Source of the DNA: Thaumasiovibrio sp047250365
GTDB lineage: Bacteria; Pseudomonadota; Gammaproteobacteria; Enterobacterales; Vibrionaceae
DNA: 64,000 nt
Reading direction: 5' to 3'
NCBI RefSeq assembly: GCF_047250365.1
Contig: NZ_JBLBVL010000003.1
Coordinates: forward strand, 310,001-374,000
Shown in pieces: positions 26,999 to 36,532 of this stretch (position 1 is its first letter; each line of letters begins with the position of its first letter). The notes under the pieces were generated by a model. It saw nothing but the letters and a program-made list of their open reading frames with translations, ran no database searches and was not told the origin of the DNA. The translations under genes were made by a program, and so were the position numbers.

Positions 26999-28641
26999 TG
27001 CGTTATGGATTTTTGGTTCCCTGTTATAACCACGGTCAGTTTCTCTCTGGAGTTATCGATAATTTAACGCGTTACGCCTTACCTATTATTGTCGTTAACG
27101 ATGGTAGTGATATCGAAACAACCGATCTTATTAACCAACTTCAATCAGCTGGGAAAATAGACGCTCTGCACTTGCCTGATAACCAAGGAAAGGGTAGCGC
27201 GGTGATGGCTGGTATACGTTGGATGGGTGGTAACGGATATACACACGCGATACAAGTTGATGCAGATGGTCAGCATGATACTGACGTCATTGTCGAGATG
27301 TTAGCGTTAAGTCAACAATCGCCAGAGCAGTTAATTTCTGGCTGTCCTGTTTATGATGAGGCCATTCCAAAATCGCGCCTTTATGGCCGTTATGCCACCC
27401 ATATTTCTGTGTGGATAGAAACTCTGTCCTTTGAGATACGCGACTCGATGATGGGATTGCGGATTTATCCTATTGCTGCCAGTAATCGTCTATTTGATCG
27501 GTGCCAGATTGGCACTCGAATGGATTTTGATATTGAAGTCTTGGTGCGGTTGTATTGGCAAGGTGTCGAGGTGACGTTTGTGCCTGTTGCTGTCGAATAT
27601 CCAGAGAATGGGGTGAGTCATTTTGCTGTGGTGAAAGATAACATTCGTATTAGCTGGTTACATACAAGACTCATCTGTGGAATGTTACCAAGAATGCCAA
27701 AGCTTCTTGCGCGCAAGTTCACGCGCTCAGTTCACTGGTCTCGAAGAGCAGAGAAGGGTAGCGTGTTTGGTATTAAGTTATTGCTAAGCATATACAAACG
27801 ACTCGGACGACGCGCTTTCGAATGGCTGCTTCATTTCCCTATCTGTTATTACTATTTAACCGCGAGTGATGCACGACGTGCATCAAAGGGTTATTTGCAA
27901 GCGATAGAGGCGACGACAGGACATTCGCACCTGTCTAGTTACCAGCATATTTATCAATTTGGTCTTTCAATGCTCGATAAACTCTCGGCATGGGGAGGTG
28001 GAATAAGTGATGATAAACTTAATATCCACCATCCAAACGTCGTTGAGTCTGCGCTTGAATCCGGTAAAGGGTGCCTAATTCTTGGTAGCCACCTCGGTGA
28101 TTTAGAGTTGTGTCGCGCGTTGAGTTGTCGCTATAAGTCGTTAACTATTAATGCATTAGTTTTTACAGAGCACGCTAAAAACTTTAATCAAGTGATGCAA
28201 CAAGTCAATCCTGATAGTGCGTTGAATTTAATTCAGGTCAATGATATTGGTCCAGAGACCATGATTATGCTCGAACAAAAGTTGGACGCAGGTGAATGGG
28301 TCGTGATTGTTGGCGATCGCACTTCAACAACACAAGAATCCCGTGTGCAGTGGACCTCTTTTCTTGATAAACCAGCGCCGTTTCCTATTGGTCCTTTTTT
28401 GTTGGCGGGTTTGTTGGAAAAACCGACTTATACCTTATTTGGATTTTCTGACCAAGAAGAGATTGCCGTCTATTTTGAACCATTGGTTCAACAGCCTCTG
28501 CAACGGAAAACGCGCGAGCAAGATTTGGCGGTGAATATCTCGGCATACGCTAATCGACTGGAAGGCTACGCCAAACAGTACCCCTTACATTGGTTTAATT
28601 TTTACGATTTTTGGAAGCTTCACAATGACAAAACAGCATAA
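26998..28641 (+). CDS. apeJ: ApeJ, glycosyltransferase/acyltransferase fusion
   Basis: A 547-residue two-domain protein. Residues 1-235 are a family 2 glycosyltransferase (VPCYNHGQFLSGVIDNL, IVVNDGSD, QVDADGQHD with the DxD-type motif). Residues about 285-547 are an LpxL-like acyltransferase with GSHLGDLELCRAL and VIVGDRTS. It may build or acylate the polar anchor of the aryl polyene lipid. ATG 26998 overlaps the apeI stop. The last codons overlap the start of the ammonia-lyase gene by 17 bp. Confidence 0.87.
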   Translation: MRYGFLVPCYNHGQFLSGVIDNLTRYALPIIVVNDGSDIETTDLINQLQSAGKIDALHLPDNQGKGSAVMAGIRWMGGNGYTHAIQVDADGQHDTDVIVEMLALSQQSPEQLISGCPVYDEAIPKSRLYGRYATHISVWIETLSFEIRDSMMGLRIYPIAASNRLFDRCQIGTRMDFDIEVLVRLYWQGVEVTFVPVAVEYPENGVSHFAVVKDNIRISWLHTRLICGMLPRMPKLLARKFTRSVHWSRRAEKGSVFGIKLLLSIYKRLGRRAFEWLLHFPICYYYLTASDARRASKGYLQAIEATTGHSHLSSYQHIYQFGLSMLDKLSAWGGGISDDKLNIHHPNVVESALESGKGCLILGSHLGDLELCRALSCRYKSLTINALVFTEHAKNFNQVMQQVNPDSALNLIQVNDIGPETMIMLEQKLDAGEWVVIVGDRTSTTQESRVQWTSFLDKPAPFPIGPFLLAGLLEKPTYTLFGFSDQEEIAVYFEPLVQQPLQRKTREQDLAVNISAYANRLEGYAKQYPLHWFNFYDFWKLHNDKTA

Positions 28642-30169
28642 CGTGCTTTTCGGTGATGGACCGATCACGATTGAAGATATCAATCAACTAGCCACCCGAG
28701 CAGCGGGAGCTTCACTAAGTAGCGATGAAAACTTTATTAGCCAGATAGAAAAGTCTGTGACTTTTTTAGATCGCCTTTGGAAAGAAGATGGCGAAATTTA
28801 CGGTGTGACAACCGGTTATGGCGATAGCTGCACGGTGCGTGTGCCCAAAGAGATGGTGGAAACCTTACCTGTTCAGCTGACACGTTTTCATGGCTGTGGG
28901 TTAGGGGCTTATTTTAGTGACGAAGAGACACGTGCCATTATTGCCGCTCGCCTTGCTTCTCTTTGCCGTTTGAAGTCAGGCGTTTCTGCCGAGTTATTGC
29001 ATGGGCTAGCAAACCTGCTAAAGCATGACATATTGCCACAGATTCCAGAAGAAGGGTCGGTGGGCGCATCAGGTGATTTAACCCCGCTGTCTTATGTTGC
29101 AGCCGCATTGATCGGTGAGCGTCAAGTTCGTTATAAAGGTGAGTTGATTGAGGCCAACATTGCTCATCAGCAAGCGGGGACCTATCCAATAGCATTGCGC
29201 CCTAAAGAGGGGTTAGCGTTAATGAATGGCACGGCCGTTATGACGGCGATTGCTTGCCTTAACTGGTCTAAGGCTGATTATCTTGCGCAGTTGGCGACAC
29301 GTGTTACTGGGATGGTAACGTTGGCAATGTCTGGTAACCCGTTCCATTTTGATGAAGCGTTGCATGCGGTCAAGCCTCATCCAGGGCAATTAAAGTGTGC
29401 ACAGCGATTACGTGGTGATTTGCAGGCAACTTTGCCACCACGAAACTCTGAACGCTTACAGGATCGTTATTCATTGCGTTGTGCTCCGCATGTAATTGGT
29501 GTTTTAGAAGATACCTTGCTTTGGACTAGGCAGATGATCGAAATTGAGCTTAATTCTGCTAACGATAACCCGATCATCGATGGTGAGAACGAGCGTGTGT
29601 TACATGGCGGTCACTTTTATGGTGGTCACATTGCGATGGCGATGGATAGCCTGAAAACAGCGGTCGCCAATGTTGCTGATCTGCTGGATCGCCAGTTGGC
29701 ACAGCTTTGTGACTATAAGTTTAACAACGGCTTACCGTACAACCTTACTGGCGCAGGCGAGCAACAGAAACCGCTTAACCACGGTTTTAAAGCGGTACAA
29801 ATTGGCGTGTCTGCTTGGACTGCAGAAGCGCTAAAACAGACTATGCCCGCATCTGTCTTCTCGCGTTCAACGGAAAGTCATAACCAGGATAAGGTCAGTA
29901 TGGGGACCATTGCCGCGCGAGATTGCCGCCGAGTCATAGAGTTGACCGAGCAAGTGACCGCAGCTTGCCTTATCGCGGCGACGCAGGGAATTGAATTACG
30001 TGAACAGCAAGGCGAGATAACGCGCTCAACCCTGAGCTCTGCGATTCAGCAGACAATCAGAGACGTTCGTGAAGTTTCACCGTTCTTAGAACAAGATCGC
30101 CCATTAGAGATGGAACTGCGTGCATGTTTAACGGCGTTTTCTGAGCAGTCGTTTGAGGTATACCCATGA
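28625..30169 (+). CDS. Aromatic amino acid ammonia-lyase (HAL/TAL/PAL family)
   Basis: A 514-residue lyase. The Ala-Ser-Gly triad that forms the MIO cofactor is at residues 148-150 (GSVGASGDLTPLSY), and the catalytic tyrosine at residue 59 (IYGVTTGYGD). NDNPI and QDKVSMG motifs follow as in the family. The residues that set substrate choice seem to be Phe88-His89, which differs from the Ser-His of most histidine lyases. In this cluster it most likely makes 4-coumarate or cinnamate from tyrosine or phenylalanine as a source of the aryl head group. It overlaps apeJ by 17 bp and apeK by 4 bp. Confidence 0.9.
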   Translation: MTKQHNVLFGDGPITIEDINQLATRAAGASLSSDENFISQIEKSVTFLDRLWKEDGEIYGVTTGYGDSCTVRVPKEMVETLPVQLTRFHGCGLGAYFSDEETRAIIAARLASLCRLKSGVSAELLHGLANLLKHDILPQIPEEGSVGASGDLTPLSYVAAALIGERQVRYKGELIEANIAHQQAGTYPIALRPKEGLALMNGTAVMTAIACLNWSKADYLAQLATRVTGMVTLAMSGNPFHFDEALHAVKPHPGQLKCAQRLRGDLQATLPPRNSERLQDRYSLRCAPHVIGVLEDTLLWTRQMIEIELNSANDNPIIDGENERVLHGGHFYGGHIAMAMDSLKTAVANVADLLDRQLAQLCDYKFNNGLPYNLTGAGEQQKPLNHGFKAVQIGVSAWTAEALKQTMPASVFSRSTESHNQDKVSMGTIAARDCRRVIELTEQVTAACLIAATQGIELREQQGEITRSTLSSAIQQTIRDVREVSPFLEQDRPLEMELRACLTAFSEQSFEVYP

Positions 30170-30585
30170 CCGTTAAAGCTAATGCGTTTGTGACCGTTGC
30201 TTTTCAAGATTGTGACCCGATGCAGGTGGTTTGGCATGGAAATTATTACTGTTATCTAGAAGAAGCACGTCGGGCCTTGTTAGATAAGCTGGATTTCTCT
30301 TATCTAGAAATGCAGCGCCAAGGTTATGCATTCCCGGTGGTGGATACGCGTATGAAGTTCGTATCGCCCGCATTTCATGCTGATCGTTTAGAAGTTATCG
30401 CAGAGCTAGAAGAGTGGGAAAATAGGCTGAAGATCGGTTTTAAAATATTTAACCATACCACAGGCAAAGTATCGATAAAGGCATATACCACGCACTGTGC
30501 CGTGGGCTTGAGTGATAGTCAGATGCTTTATGCGTCGCCACAATGTCTATTAGATAAGGTAGATAAATGTTTAAGCGTTTGTTAG
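30166..30585 (+). CDS. apeK: ApeK, hot-dog acyl-CoA thioesterase
   Basis: A 139-residue protein of the 4-hydroxybenzoyl-CoA thioesterase type, with the active-site segment FQDCDPMQVVWHGNYYCYLEE near the N-terminus (Asp15 region). It may edit or release acyl intermediates. It overlaps the lyase by 4 bp and apeL by 19 bp. Confidence 0.87.
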   Translation: MTVKANAFVTVAFQDCDPMQVVWHGNYYCYLEEARRALLDKLDFSYLEMQRQGYAFPVVDTRMKFVSPAFHADRLEVIAELEEWENRLKIGFKIFNHTTGKVSIKAYTTHCAVGLSDSQMLYASPQCLLDKVDKCLSVC

Positions 30586-31253
30586 TTCTGATTTTTATAA
30601 GTAGTAGTTTGCCGCTATTGGCCGCATTAGAGCATGGTGAAGCTAACGCAATGTTGGCTGATCCTGCTTTATCTGACATTGAAGCGCTACTGCAACAAAG
30701 AAATGAAAATTCAGGACAGTTTCAACAGCGCAAGACGTTACCAGGGCTTAATCAGCCGCTTCTTTCTTCAGGCGAGTACCTGATTGATCAACAGCGCGGT
30801 ATGGTATGGCAACAACAGCGCCCTTTTACTGATACGTTAGTGATCCGCGCTGGAAAACTCTTCCATTATCAGCAAGGTGAGTATTCACTTAGTGATGCAC
30901 CTGAGGCGTACGCTTCGATGGTGACGATGCTTTTAGACGGCTTACTGGCTGGTCAAGTTGTTGCCTTATCTTCGCAAGGTGTGCTGGATGCGCAAATAGA
31001 ACAGCAGCATTGGCGTGTTGAGTTGATACCGAGTGTCTCGCCACTTAATCAGTTATTTGCGCAGATACACATTGTCGGTAACAAGGGCTGTGTAACACAG
31101 ATTGATTTGCTTGAGCAGCAAGGTGGCGAAACTCGAATTAGCCTGAGTTGTAACAATAATAGCAGTGATTTAGGCAATGAAAGTCGCAGTGAAACATTGC
31201 GCGTTTTACTCGATGGTGCCGCCGCTTTGTCGACTGAGGTTGATGATGGGTAA
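30567..31253 (+). CDS. apeL: ApeL, LolA-like periplasmic carrier
   Basis: A 228-residue protein with a signal peptide (residues 1-20) and LolA-like beta sheet features: FQQRKTLPGLNQPLLSSGEY near residue 52, followed by a GMVWQQQRPF segment. It probably shuttles the lipid-linked product across the periplasm from ApeM to the outer membrane. It overlaps apeK and apeM. Confidence 0.85.
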   Translation: MFKRLLVLIFISSSLPLLAALEHGEANAMLADPALSDIEALLQQRNENSGQFQQRKTLPGLNQPLLSSGEYLIDQQRGMVWQQQRPFTDTLVIRAGKLFHYQQGEYSLSDAPEAYASMVTMLLDGLLAGQVVALSSQGVLDAQIEQQHWRVELIPSVSPLNQLFAQIHIVGNKGCVTQIDLLEQQGGETRISLSCNNNSSDLGNESRSETLRVLLDGAAALSTEVDDG

Positions 31254-33546
31254 TACCATGTTGGGTATTATTTCACGACGTCGTACTGTTGCCCCTTGGT
31301 TGTGGGTCGGGACGCTGTTATTGGCGTTCATATTTACGCTATTGCGCTTGTCGTCCGGCCCGGCCTTTCAGACCGATCTACTCGGCATGTTTCCTGCCGA
31401 ATCCCAATCTCGTGGTCTTGATGTCGCACTGAATCATGTTGGCGGAGTCTTTGAACGCGAACTGGTATTGGTGGTTGAAGGTGATGTTGAAAGTGATGTT
31501 ATTTCGGCCGCGAAACGGTTAGCTTCGGGCTTCGATACCCATCAGGTTGTGACTGTCGTTGATACCAATCGCTATCAACAAATGATCGCTAAGCTGTATG
31601 AATACCGTCATCAACTGCTATCTGATGCGGATGCTCAGTTAATCCTTGATGGGCAGAGTGAGCAGCTTAACGAACGTGCTATTCGCGCGCTCTATTCATT
31701 GTCGGGTGCGCCTGATTTAGTCGGTGATCCTTGGTTAACGTTTCGTCAATATCTCTACTCGTTGATCAGTGAACAGCGCTTTATCGCTCAAGATGGACTT
31801 TTGCTAAGCAAGCAGGCAGGACAGTATCAAGTACTGTTGCAGTTGCAAATTTCCTTGTCGCCTTATGATACCGAAGCTAAAGCGTTAGTAGCGGCCATTG
31901 ATACTGAAATAGCGACAGTCGAAGCCAACCATAACGTCATCGTATGGAAAAACGGCGCGGCGTTTTATGCGACTGAAGCGACGGCTCAAGCGATCTGGGA
32001 GATGTCCGTGATTGGTGGCGGGGCACTAACCATGATTGTGGTGGTGGTGGTGTGGTTATTTAGACGACCAAAACCGTTATTGCTCGCGTTGGTCTCAATC
32101 GGTAGTGGCGTGATGTTGGGGGTCGCAAGCACATTACTGATCTTCCAGCAGGTGCACCTGTTTGCATTGGTTATGGGCAGTACACTGATTGGTATCTCGT
32201 TTGACTATGCGTTTCATTTTCTGAGTGCATATGCTTGTCAGCGTGAAAATGGCAAACCGATAACTTTGATTCGTAGGCTTCGCCCTGCGCTACTGATGGG
32301 ACTGTGTAGCTCTTTACTTGCTTACAGCAGCCTCTATTTTGCTGCGCTACCTGTGTTGGCGCAAATGGCGACGTTTTCCATCTTTGGTTTAACAGGGGCG
32401 CTATTAACAGTATTACTCTTGTTCCCTGTGATGGTGTTACCAATGCCACATCCTGTTGGCGCACTGATGGCCGATCGAGTCAGTAACGCAGTAGATACCT
32501 ATGTTAAACGCGTAAACCTGCACGTTTTGCTTGTTCTGTTGTCATTGGTTGTTATCGCAGGGGGAATAAATTACCACTGTGACGACAACGTACGCATTCT
32601 TCAGTCTCCAGATTCGACACTTCAGTATCATGAGCAGAAAATTCAACAACTGACGGGCACTCGTCAATCCAACGACTGGATCATCACCTTTGGTCCCAAT
32701 GTTGAAACCGTTTTAGAGCGAGAAGAGTTGCTTCGTCAACAGCTTGATCGCGCCATCGACGCGGGAGAGTTAGATGGATATCTCGCGGTGAGTCGTTACA
32801 CCCCCTCATTGGCTCGTCAGCACTATTTTTATGCGTTACACGAAAAGCTCACAGAGCAGCAAGCTATGCAGCTTTCTCAAACGGTTGGATTGAATACCCC
32901 CCCCATGTTACTGCCGTTTCAGCAAGAGCTACGCCAATCACTGAGTGGCTACATACCCACCTTGATTGGCACAACAGCAGACGGTGAAATGTTCAGCCTG
33001 TTAATGCTTCAAGCCTATCACGGCGATGTAAAAGCCCTACAACTGCCGCCGCACAGCGAGGTAGTGAATTATGTCGATGGCATCAGTGACATGCTCATGT
33101 ATTACCGAATTCAAGTCAGTCAGTTGTTTGTGATTGCAAGCTTGGTTGTGGCGGCGTTTTGCTGTTGGCGTTTTGGTTTTCGGTCTGGACTACGAGTGGT
33201 GGCTGCGCCGCTATGCGCTGCGATTGTGTCGTTGTCTGTGCCAGCGGCTTTAGGGTTGCCGATTACGTTATTTCATTGGTTAAGCCTGTTTTTGGTGTTA
33301 GGCATAGGCCTTGATTACAGTGTGTTCTTTCAATGCCACGGTCGTCAACCTGCGACGGTTTTGGCGGTATTGGTGGCGGGAATAAGTACCTTGTTATCTT
33401 TTGGCCTAATGAGTGTGTCGACCAATTATGCTATCGCCAGTTTTGGCTTGTCTTTGGCTGTGGGCGTGCTTTCCGCTTGGTTACTAGCACCTTTAATGGT
33501 TGAACAAAATAGGGCTGTGATTCGAGGAAGTTGTGATGAGAATTAG
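31246..33546 (+). CDS. apeM: ApeM, MMPL/RND-type exporter
   Basis: A 766-residue inner-membrane protein with two repeats, each of a periplasmic domain (about residues 40-240 and 440-600) followed by five or six membrane segments. The second repeat holds GIGLDYSVFFQ, the first GISFDYAFHFL, matching the MMPL pattern of a polar residue in the fourth segment. It should export the polyene lipid from the inner membrane. I place the start at ATG 31246, overlapping the apeL stop, with GAGG about 7 bp ahead; ATG 31258 is an alternative. Confidence 0.86.
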   Translation: MGNTMLGIISRRRTVAPWLWVGTLLLAFIFTLLRLSSGPAFQTDLLGMFPAESQSRGLDVALNHVGGVFERELVLVVEGDVESDVISAAKRLASGFDTHQVVTVVDTNRYQQMIAKLYEYRHQLLSDADAQLILDGQSEQLNERAIRALYSLSGAPDLVGDPWLTFRQYLYSLISEQRFIAQDGLLLSKQAGQYQVLLQLQISLSPYDTEAKALVAAIDTEIATVEANHNVIVWKNGAAFYATEATAQAIWEMSVIGGGALTMIVVVVVWLFRRPKPLLLALVSIGSGVMLGVASTLLIFQQVHLFALVMGSTLIGISFDYAFHFLSAYACQRENGKPITLIRRLRPALLMGLCSSLLAYSSLYFAALPVLAQMATFSIFGLTGALLTVLLLFPVMVLPMPHPVGALMADRVSNAVDTYVKRVNLHVLLVLLSLVVIAGGINYHCDDNVRILQSPDSTLQYHEQKIQQLTGTRQSNDWIITFGPNVETVLEREELLRQQLDRAIDAGELDGYLAVSRYTPSLARQHYFYALHEKLTEQQAMQLSQTVGLNTPPMLLPFQQELRQSLSGYIPTLIGTTADGEMFSLLMLQAYHGDVKALQLPPHSEVVNYVDGISDMLMYYRIQVSQLFVIASLVVAAFCCWRFGFRSGLRVVAAPLCAAIVSLSVPAALGLPITLFHWLSLFLVLGIGLDYSVFFQCHGRQPATVLAVLVAGISTLLSFGLMSVSTNYAIASFGLSLAVGVLSAWLLAPLMVEQNRAVIRGSCDEN

Positions 33547-34123
33547 TCGGATATGTCGTTACGTTCAGCTTTTACGGATAGTGATTTCTAGCATGTTGTT
33601 AATTGGGTGTTCGACCTCTTCAACCGTTCATCAGACAAGGCCATCTCACTCATTACCAACGCCTGCCAGTTTAGGGTATGCATTGAATGCGCAACAATTG
33701 ATGACCGTCGATGTTGGGGATAAGGCACAACGAATTGTGATGGCATTGGAGGTTGATCAACAGCAACTGGTGCTAGCCGGTTTTTCTAGTTTTGGTTTAC
33801 CGCTATTTCAAATCAGTTGGGATGGTATCACGTTAAATAATACGCTCCATATTGAAGGCATTGATGGGCTGCCCGATGCCAAGCAGGTTTTGCTGGATAT
33901 CATGTTAGTGCTTTGGCCAAGAGAATCTTTGCAAACTTGGCTAAACGATACCGCTACCACTATGACTGAAAATAAAGCGGCCCGTCAGATAGAGCGTAAC
34001 GGAGAGGTCATGCTAGAGATTCGTTATCGTCATCATACCGATGTGGATGGTGTCATCGATGTCTATCGACCTGAGGTAGAGATGGGTTATCAATTAACAA
34101 CAATTTTTTGGGAGAAGTCATAG
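33536..34123 (+). CDS. apeN: ApeN, outer-membrane lipoprotein (DUF3261)
   Basis: A 195-residue protein with a lipoprotein signal (SMLLIGCST, cysteine 25). The length and LolB-like layout suit the DUF3261 family always found after the MMPL exporter in these clusters. It may receive the product from ApeL at the outer membrane. It overlaps apeM by 11 bp. Confidence 0.84.
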   Translation: MRISRICRYVQLLRIVISSMLLIGCSTSSTVHQTRPSHSLPTPASLGYALNAQQLMTVDVGDKAQRIVMALEVDQQQLVLAGFSSFGLPLFQISWDGITLNNTLHIEGIDGLPDAKQVLLDIMLVLWPRESLQTWLNDTATTMTENKAARQIERNGEVMLEIRYRHHTDVDGVIDVYRPEVEMGYQLTTIFWEKS

Positions 34124-35319
34124 TGGGAGAGTCCGGCTTGAAGATCATGACTTACATTAATGCGATAGCATTGCATTGTGCTTTAGGTCGCACCGCTGAA
34201 TCTGTTTGGAAAAATATCGAGTCAGGGGAGGCGCCTGGTGTTCAAACGTGGCATTCGCCACTGTTCTCTGGACGAGAGGCGACCGTTTTTGCTTGTGAAG
34301 GCAATTATCCCGCAGTAGGTAATGATAAGGTGGCGGATAACCGCAACAACCGACTTGCTGGTTGCCTAGTGGCTGAGATTAAACCGACGATTGATGAAAT
34401 GATCAACCGTTTTGGCAAGCACCGTATTGGCGTCGTCGTGGGCTCAACCACGACGGGAATTAGTGAAACGGAAATCGCTTTTGCCAACCGTGACGCAGAT
34501 GGCGCATTAGATGCCAATTATAATTTCGCTCATCAATCGATGGGCGATGTCGCTGAGACTGTTCGTCTGCTTGCGGGAGTCTTCGGCCCAAGTTATACCC
34601 TTTCTACTGCCTGCACCTCATCAACCCGATCTTTTATTAGTGCGGCAACGCTGATTGAAAGTGGTATTTGCGATGCGGTTATTTGTGGTGGCGTTGATAC
34701 GCTTTGCCAATTAACCGTCAACGGTTTTGATTCTCTGGAACAAGTGTCAGATCAAGTCTGCCGCCCTTTTGATGTCAAAAGGCGTGGTATCAATATTGGC
34801 GAAGGGGGAGCACTGTTTGTGGTTTCCAAAGTACCAGCAAATGTCGCCCTTACTGGATGGGGTGAGTCGGCAGATGCACATCACTTATCGAGTCCATTGC
34901 CATGTGGCTCTGGTGCATTAGCAGCGATGGAGATGGCACTATCTCAAGCGCAATTAACCGCTGATGATGTTGGCTATGTGAATGCCCATGGCACTGCAAC
35001 ACAATTGAATGATGCGATGGAAGCCAAAGCGATTGCGGCACTGTTTGGTGATAAGGTTTCTGTTAGTTCAACCAAAGCGTTAACAGGGCACTGCCTTGGT
35101 GCCGCTGGGGCTGTCGAGGCTGCGTTGTGCTGTCAACTATTGGACACCCCTAGGCGAATGCTTCCACCACAATGGCCTAACGATCACACTTATGACCCAG
35201 CAATTACTTCCATTCGCTTAGTTAAATCTGCAGAGAGTTTGTGTAAGCCAGCCGTGGTTTGTAACTCGTTTGCTTTTGGCGGAAATAATGCATCATTGGT
35301 TTTTGAGAGGATAGTATGA
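34123..35319 (+). CDS. apeO: ApeO, beta-ketoacyl synthase (elongation)
   Basis: A ketosynthase of about 398 residues with an intact active site: Cys in LSTACTSSTRSF, His in YVNAHGTATQLND and His in TKALTGHCLGAAGA. It should elongate the polyene with ApeC as partner. GTG 34123 overlaps the apeN stop and has GGGAG 8 bp ahead; ATG 34147 would remove eight residues and gives a more typical N-terminus, so the start is uncertain. Confidence 0.88.
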   Translation: MGESGLKIMTYINAIALHCALGRTAESVWKNIESGEAPGVQTWHSPLFSGREATVFACEGNYPAVGNDKVADNRNNRLAGCLVAEIKPTIDEMINRFGKHRIGVVVGSTTTGISETEIAFANRDADGALDANYNFAHQSMGDVAETVRLLAGVFGPSYTLSTACTSSTRSFISAATLIESGICDAVICGGVDTLCQLTVNGFDSLEQVSDQVCRPFDVKRRGINIGEGGALFVVSKVPANVALTGWGESADAHHLSSPLPCGSGALAAMEMALSQAQLTADDVGYVNAHGTATQLNDAMEAKAIAALFGDKVSVSSTKALTGHCLGAAGAVEAALCCQLLDTPRRMLPPQWPNDHTYDPAITSIRLVKSAESLCKPAVVCNSFAFGGNNASLVFERIV

Positions 35320-35792
35320 CGTTACAACGTTACCCCACAATAGAGCAACTCGTGCCTCATCGTGCCCCGATGATCTTAATTGACGATGTCGTTTCTGCAG
35401 ACGGAGAGTCAATCAGTTGTTCGGTTAACATTTCTGCTGACTCTATTATGTTTGATGAAACGCTTAATGGGATCCCTGCTCATACCGGTATCGAATTTAT
35501 GGCCCAAAGTATCGCTGCCCTCGCAGGCTTGAATGCAAGGGCTGAGAATCAACCACCATCAATTGGTTTTTTGTTGGGGGCGAGGCGTTACAAGCACTAT
35601 GGTAAACATTTCGAAAATAATAAGACTTACCTCATTCATGCCGAGTTACTGATGCGTGATGACAATATGGGAGTCTATAACTGCCAAATTGAATGTGGTG
35701 GCCAATTGGTTGCCAAGGGTCAGGTCAATACTTATGCGCCAGAACAAGCGTTCTTGGCGGCATTTAATCAGCAATGTGATGAGAAATCATAA
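35316..35792 (+). CDS. apeP: ApeP, hot-dog dehydratase
   Basis: A 158-residue protein that begins with LVPHRAPMILIDDVV and has GIEFMAQSIAALAG near residue 58, the helix of the hot-dog fold. It works with ApeI in the dehydration step. It overlaps apeO by 4 bp and shares one base with apeQ. Confidence 0.86.
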   Translation: MTLQRYPTIEQLVPHRAPMILIDDVVSADGESISCSVNISADSIMFDETLNGIPAHTGIEFMAQSIAALAGLNARAENQPPSIGFLLGARRYKHYGKHFENNKTYLIHAELLMRDDNMGVYNCQIECGGQLVAKGQVNTYAPEQAFLAAFNQQCDEKS

Positions 35793-36532
35793 TGACAGAA
35801 ACAAATGGAAAAAATGTGCTGGTGACTGGCGCCAGTAAAGGGATAGGACAGGCCATTGCATTGCGACTCGCTCAGGATGGTTACTGCGTTACTGTACATT
35901 ACGGTACTGATTTGGCTGGTGCGGAGCAAACAGCCGCAAATATTGAGCAAATCGGTGGGAGTTGCAGGCTGGTACAGTTCGATATTCGCAATGAAGATGA
36001 GTGTAAAAGTAAACTTGAAACATTGATGGAGGCGCACGGCGCTTTCTATGGCGTTGTGCACAATGCCGGGGTTGCTGACGACTGCTCTTTTCCTTCGATG
36101 ACCAGTAAAGAGTGGTACAAGGTTGTTCATACCAATTTAGACAGCTTTTATCATGTTATTCACCCCCTTTTGATGCCGATGATCCAATTAAAGCAAGGGC
36201 GCATTATCACTATGTCGTCTCTATCAGGGCAAATCGGTAACCGCGGCCAAGTGAATTACTCAGCAGCTAAAGCTGGAATTATTGGTGCGACAAAAGCGTT
36301 GGCGTTGGAAATGAGCAATAAGCGCCGTGCTATTACCGTGAACTGCATCGCTCCTGGGCTCATTGATACCGGCATGGTGGAAGAACATATTAAAGAGCGA
36401 GTGTTACCGCAAGTCCCTTCTCAAAGGATGGGAAAACCGGAAGAAGTTGCTGATCTTGCAGCCTTCCTTATGTCGCCAAATGCGGCATATATCAATCGCC
36501 AAGTGATAGGTGTTAATGGGGGGCTATTCTGA
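35792..36532 (+). CDS. apeQ: ApeQ, 3-ketoacyl-ACP reductase (FabG type)
   Basis: A 246-residue short-chain dehydrogenase. It has the cofactor loop TGASKGIGQA at residue 12, NAGV near 90, and the catalytic Ser and Tyr-x3-Lys (SSLSGQIGNRGQVNYSAAKAG) near 145. It should reduce the keto group in each cycle with NADPH. It shares one base with both neighbours. Confidence 0.92.
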   Translation: MTETNGKNVLVTGASKGIGQAIALRLAQDGYCVTVHYGTDLAGAEQTAANIEQIGGSCRLVQFDIRNEDECKSKLETLMEAHGAFYGVVHNAGVADDCSFPSMTSKEWYKVVHTNLDSFYHVIHPLLMPMIQLKQGRIITMSSLSGQIGNRGQVNYSAAKAGIIGATKALALEMSNKRRAITVNCIAPGLIDTGMVEEHIKERVLPQVPSQRMGKPEEVADLAAFLMSPNAAYINRQVIGVNGGLF